Shown: positions 61,156 to 64,000 of the stretch, piece by piece | Layout of the letters: each line of letters begins with the position of its first letter | How positions within the stretch are numbered: the stretch's first letter is position 1 | Source of the DNA: Tenacibaculum aiptasiae | GTDB lineage: Bacteria; Bacteroidota; Bacteroidia; Flavobacteriales; Flavobacteriaceae | Length of the DNA stretch: 64,000 nucleotides | NCBI RefSeq assembly: GCF_008806755.1 | Contig: NZ_WAAU01000013.1 | Coordinates: 18,876 to 82,875 of the forward strand | Direction: 5' to 3' | The notes under the pieces: generated by a model | Told to the model about the DNA's origin: nothing | Database searches by the model: none | The model's input: only the letters and a program-made list of their open reading frames with translations | Made by a program: the position numbers and the translations under genes

Positions 61156-61256
61156 AATGAGTTTTATACTTTAGTTAAACTTGTTTATAGAAAGAATAGA
61201 AAATTTATAAATCAATTGTTATAGTAGGTAACAATTAAGAAAAGAATATAGAATAA

Positions 61257-61973
61257 ATGAAACTAGATATATTGGCATTTGGAGCACATCCAGATGATGT
61301 AGAGTTAGGTTGTGCTGCAACCATAGCAAAAGAAGTCTCTTTAGGAAAAAAAGTAGGAATTGTAGATTTAACAAGAGGAGAATTAGGTACTAGGGGGTCT
61401 GCTGAATTACGAGATGTAGAAGCGACTAAGGCTGCCGAGATTTTAGGAGTATCTGTAAGAGAAAACTTAGGTTTTGCTGATGGTTTTTTTAAGAATGATA
61501 AAGAGCATCAGTTAGAAGTTATAAAGATGATACGTAAGTACAAACCAGAAATAGTATTATGTAATGCTATTGATGATCGTCATATTGATCACCCAAAAGG
61601 AAGTAAGTTAGTATCTGATGCGTGTTTTTTAAGCGGATTGTTAAAAATAGAAACTGAGTTCGATGGAGTGTCTCAAGAAAAATGGAGGCCAAAGCAAGTG
61701 TATCATTATATTCAATGGAAAAATATTGAGCCAGACTTTGTAATTGATGTATCAGGTTTCATGGATAAAAAGATAAAATCGGTATTAGCATACTCATCTC
61801 AGTTCTTTGATCCGAAAAGTAATGAGCCAGAAACACCAATAACAAGCAAAAATTTTACAGAAAGTGTAGAATATAGAGCAAAAGATTTAGGAAGATTGAT
61901 TGGAGTCGATTTTGCAGAAGGTTATACCTCAGAACGTTACGTGGCGGTAGAAAATTTAAGTAAATTAATTTAA
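61257..61973 (+). CDS. bshB1: Bacillithiol biosynthesis deacetylase BshB1
   Basis: 238-residue LmbE/PIG-L zinc deacetylase that removes acetyl from GlcNAc-malate in bacillithiol synthesis. LDILAFGAHPDDVELGC (zinc His-Pro-Asp-Asp, near 12-15), VDLTRGELGTRGS (near 37), DDRHIDHPKGSKLV (near 110) and the C-terminal FAEGYTSERYVAV are typical. It stands 102 bp after the MATE gene. Confidence 0.95.
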   Translation: MKLDILAFGAHPDDVELGCAATIAKEVSLGKKVGIVDLTRGELGTRGSAELRDVEATKAAEILGVSVRENLGFADGFFKNDKEHQLEVIKMIRKYKPEIVLCNAIDDRHIDHPKGSKLVSDACFLSGLLKIETEFDGVSQEKWRPKQVYHYIQWKNIEPDFVIDVSGFMDKKIKSVLAYSSQFFDPKSNEPETPITSKNFTESVEYRAKDLGRLIGVDFAEGYTSERYVAVENLSKLI

Positions 61974-61982
61974 AAAAAAGTT

Positions 61983-62012
61983 TTGCAGATATGAGAAACT
62001 GTCTTATATTTG
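61983..62012 (+). promoter_or_regulatory. tRNA-His promoter
   Basis: TTG at 61983-61985, 19-bp spacer, TATATTTG at 62005-62012, immediately before the tRNA; same form as the promoter at 32984. It overlaps the end of the bshB1 region by none. Confidence 0.8.
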
Positions 62013-62028
62013 CACCCGCAAGTCACAT

Positions 62029-62103
62029 GGTGGGTGTAGCTCAGTTGGTTAGAGCATCGGTTTGTGGTGCCGAGGGTCGTGGGTTCGAATCCCATCATCC
62101 ACC
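62029..62103 (+). tRNA. tRNA-His (GUG)
   Basis: Acceptor GTGGGTG / CATCCAC with the extra G at -1 (62029) paired with C73, anticodon loop TTTGTGG giving GTG, T arm GTGGGTTCGAATCCCAT. CCA is not encoded. Confidence 0.95.
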
Positions 62104-62104
62104 C

Positions 62105-62137
62105 AAAAGCTTTCTCGTTTAGAGAAAGCTTTTTTTA
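62105..62137 (+). terminator. tRNA-His terminator
   Basis: AAAAGCTTTCTC (62105-62116) with GAGAAAGCTTTT (62122-62133), then T-rich tail. Confidence 0.85.
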
Positions 62138-62170
62138 TTTTAAAATAGTAGATAAAATAAAAGTAAATGA

Positions 62171-62207
62171 AAAAAATAAAGCTTCTCGATTATTTTCGAG
62201 AAGCTTT
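62171..62207 (-). terminator. Terminator overlapping the acyltransferase stop codon
   Basis: AAAGCTTCTCGA (62178-62189) with TCGAGAAGCTTT (62196-62207), 12-bp stem; the T-run on the minus strand follows at 62177-62171. The stop codon (62192-62190) is inside the loop. Confidence 0.85.
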
Positions 62208-63101
62208 ATAGTTTTTGCGCCATTCTTCATATTTATCTCTATGCTTAAAACGCTTATGAGACCATAAATAGAATTCGGGTTGGTCTTTAATGTTTTTTTC
62301 AGTAATCTTTAAATATTTATCAGTAATTTGATAGTTGTCAAATTCTTTAGGATTTTCAGTGATAAGCTCAAAATGAGTTTCAAAGTATCCTCTTTTTATT
62401 TTTTTTGCTACGTAATTAACAACTACAAAATCGTATTTTTTAGCTAGCATTTCTGCTCCAGTATGAATAGGTACTTTAACCCCCATAAATTCGGTCCAGT
62501 AATGAGTTTTGTGTACTTGTGGAGATTGGTCACTTAACAGTATGTATAAGCTTTGGATTTTATTCATATAGTCTTTGTGGATCCCTTTAACCGTTTCTGA
62601 AGTTTTAAAGCCAGTGATGCCAAATTTCATTCGAGATTCTTTTACTTTTTTCTCAAAATATTTATTTCCTAATTTAGTATATGCTCCGGCAACATTAATG
62701 TTAAGAACAAGGGGTAGGTTAATAGACCATTCCCAATTAGCTTGATGCGCACCAACTAAAGCAATGCTTTTTCCTTTCGCTGCAATTTCATTTATCAGTT
62801 CGGGATTTTTGTATTTGTAACGTTTCAATATCTCTTTTTCACTAATAGTAAAAGCTTTTACACTCTCAAAAATTAAATCGACAAAGTGTCTGAAGAATTT
62901 TTTAGATATTTTTTTTACTTCAGAATCATTCTTTTCTGGAAAAGCCATTTTAATGTTTGCTTCAACAACTTTTTTTCTATAACCAACTAGGTAGTATAGA
63001 ATAAGAAAGAAGATATCTGAGAAGAAATATAAAATTCTCATTGGTAGTCTTGAAATCAACCAAACTATAGGGTAAACAATAGAAAATAGTAGTAATTGCA
63101 T
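62190..63101 (-). CDS. LpxL/HtrB-type lipid A acyltransferase
   Basis: 303-residue membrane-associated acyltransferase. N-terminal membrane helix (LLFSIVYPIVWLISRLPM), catalytic HX4E-type motif in LVGAHQANWEWS (near 118), YILLSDQSPQVHKTHYWTEFMG (near 188) and FYLWSHKRFKHR at the end. Adds a secondary acyl chain to lipid A. Ends in a terminator that overlaps the stop. Confidence 0.9.
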   Translation of the reverse strand: MQLLLFSIVYPIVWLISRLPMRILYFFSDIFFLILYYLVGYRKKVVEANIKMAFPEKNDSEVKKISKKFFRHFVDLIFESVKAFTISEKEILKRYKYKNPELINEIAAKGKSIALVGAHQANWEWSINLPLVLNINVAGAYTKLGNKYFEKKVKESRMKFGITGFKTSETVKGIHKDYMNKIQSLYILLSDQSPQVHKTHYWTEFMGVKVPIHTGAEMLAKKYDFVVVNYVAKKIKRGYFETHFELITENPKEFDNYQITDKYLKITEKNIKDQPEFYLWSHKRFKHRDKYEEWRKNYKASRK

Positions 63102-63192
63102 GTTTTAAATTTAAAACGCAAATATCGCATTAAAATATCAATCTACTACTTTATTAACTTTTGATTATGTTTGTTGATATTTAAAGAAAGTT

Positions 63193-63843
63193 ATGAGTCA
63201 GATAGTATTAGTATTGATAGTTGCCAATGTTTTAGTTTCCTATAAAGGATTTAACGATCTTCTTTTTTTTGATCGCTATAAATTTCAAGTTCAGAAAATT
63301 CTAAATGGAGAAAAAGTAAGGATGTTAACTTCTGGCTTTTTGCATGCAGATTGGGCGCATTTAGGGTTTAATATGTATGCTTTGTATCTTTTTGGAGGTT
63401 TAGTAATTGGTAATTTTTCTACAATAAATTTTGCATTAATTTATTTGGGTAGTTTATTGTTAGGGAGTATGTATTCTTTATATCAGCATAAACACGAGTT
63501 TTATTATAGTGCAGTAGGTGCGTCTGGGGCTGTTTCTGGTATTATGTTTTCTGCAATTATGTTGTATCCTAGTAAAACATATAGTTTTATATTTTTTCCT
63601 TTTATAGACTTTCCGGCTTATGCGTTAGGAATAGGTTATTTAGTGTATTCAATTTATGGTATGAAGAAACAGCTAGGAAATATTGGTCACTCAGCGCATT
63701 TAGGTGGGGCTATAGGAGGTTATGTTTTGACATTGTTTTTGAAACCTAGTGTTATTAGTAACAATCCAATAATGATTGGGGTAATGGGGCTAATTATTTT
63801 AGTAATGTTTTTGTTTGGAGATAAGCTAAAGTTAAATGAATAA
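63193..63843 (+). CDS. Rhomboid family intramembrane serine protease
   Basis: 216 residues, six membrane helices. RMLTSGFLHADWAHLGFNMYALYLFGG (near 43), catalytic Ser111 in VGASGAVSGIMFS, and catalytic His169 in NIGHSAHLGGAIGGY. All three rhomboid marks are present. The product cleaves membrane proteins within the bilayer; substrate unknown. Confidence 0.95.
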   Translation: MSQIVLVLIVANVLVSYKGFNDLLFFDRYKFQVQKILNGEKVRMLTSGFLHADWAHLGFNMYALYLFGGLVIGNFSTINFALIYLGSLLLGSMYSLYQHKHEFYYSAVGASGAVSGIMFSAIMLYPSKTYSFIFFPFIDFPAYALGIGYLVYSIYGMKKQLGNIGHSAHLGGAIGGYVLTLFLKPSVISNNPIMIGVMGLIILVMFLFGDKLKLNE

Positions 63844-63872
63844 AAAAACCGAAACATTTGTTTCGGTTTTTT
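63842..63872. terminator. Terminator between rhomboid and tRNA-Gly
   Basis: AAACCGAAACA with TGTTTCGGTTT and A/T flanks; between convergent transcription units, so it can act on both. Confidence 0.85.
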
Positions 63873-63873
63873 G

Positions 63874-63946
63874 AGCGAGAGACCGGGTTCGGACCGGCGA
63901 CATTCAGCTTGGAAGGCTGACGCTCTACCAACTGAGCTACTCTCGC
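63874..63946 (-). tRNA. tRNA-Gly (UCC)
   Basis: Minus strand: acceptor GCGAGAG / CTCTCGC, anticodon loop CTTCCAA giving TCC, D arm GCTCAGTTGGTAGAGC, T arm CCGGTCCGAACCCGG. CCA not encoded. Confidence 0.93.
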
Positions 63947-63990
63947 ATTGATAAAGACATTTTTGACAATTACTTGTCGTATTTTAATTT

Positions 63991-64000
63991 GAGCGAGAGA
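63991..64000 (-). tRNA. 3' edge of a second tRNA, cut by the window end (partial)
   Basis: GAGCGAGAGA at 63991-64000 equals the 3' acceptor end of the tRNA-Gly at 63874. A tandem copy of the same tRNA running out of the window is likely. Confidence 0.5.

Overview
The window reads as chromosomal DNA of a marine-type member of the Flavobacteriaceae, close to the Tenacibaculum/Polaribacter/Kordia group. The reasons are the strong A/T bias, promoters of the Bacteroidota form TTG-N19/20-TAnnTTTG (clearest in front of two tRNA loci), the near absence of Shine-Dalgarno sequences, a TonB receptor with STN and CarboxypepD_reg-like domains paired with a DUF4249 lipoprotein, BshB1 (bacillithiol), and short 'LGTxLNK..' double-glycine leader peptides. 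The genus is inference; family level is well supported.

Layout. 1-8.6 kb: gamma-glutamyltransferase, ACP phosphodiesterase-like protein, then a four-gene minus-strand operon for an outer-membrane TonB receptor, a DUF4249 lipoprotein and two exported proteins. 8.8-11.9 kb: pepD, recR, and a divergent HxlR regulator/SnoaL-like lipoprotein pair with visible operator-like repeats. 11.9-16.8 kb: an accessory stretch with an LRR protein, a phage-associated-type protein, an unknown protein, a double-glycine leader peptide and a ParB-like protein, set among dispersed non-coding repeats. 16.9-28.7 kb: glutaminase, then a large haem-biosynthesis locus (hemJ, hemH, trmH-like and a PchR-type AraC regulator on minus; hemA, hemC-hemD fusion, hemB, hemL, hemE and small partners on plus). 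All steps from glutamyl-tRNA to uroporphyrinogen III and coproporphyrinogen, plus the last two steps, are here; only coproporphyrinogen oxidase is missing. A 7-1-7 Fur-like palindrome lies in the regulator/hemA intergenic region.

28.8-33.3 kb: NlpC/P60 peptidase, thiolase, a 7TM-HD (PgpH-type) phosphodiesterase, and a tRNA-Ser/Pro/Arg operon. 33.3-37.7 kb: a decayed integrative island next to tRNA-Arg, bounded by two 43-bp near-identical direct repeats; it holds an integrase remnant, an AraC regulator, an ene-reductase, a VOC-SnoaL fusion and wrecked genes. 37.9-46.9 kb: a membrane protein, S41 peptidase, a MATE-family exporter with an SbnA-like PLP enzyme, a LytTR two-component system, a universal stress protein and a ribosome hibernation factor. 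47.1-51.7 kb: two different cryptochrome/photolyases with a DUF2256 mini-protein, then an exonuclease-GIY-YIG fusion.

51.7-57.8 kb is a second gene-poor accessory stretch. It repeats elements of the 12-16 kb stretch: a second double-glycine leader peptide (six-cysteine), a duplicated sRNA-like promoter/terminator unit, a duplicated 44-bp imperfect palindrome and a shared promoter motif, TTAYGRWKTTACCTTA. 57.8-64 kb returns to housekeeping genes: DUF2147, KdsC-like phosphatase, DUF2520, MATE pump, bshB1, tRNA-His, LpxL-type acyltransferase, rhomboid protease and tRNA-Gly.

The most novel signal is the linked set in the two accessory stretches: two small secreted-peptide genes under one motif that also precedes at least one very short unannotated transcript, together with the duplicated sRNA-like units. 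Function assignments rest on recognised motifs read by eye; no search or folding program was run.
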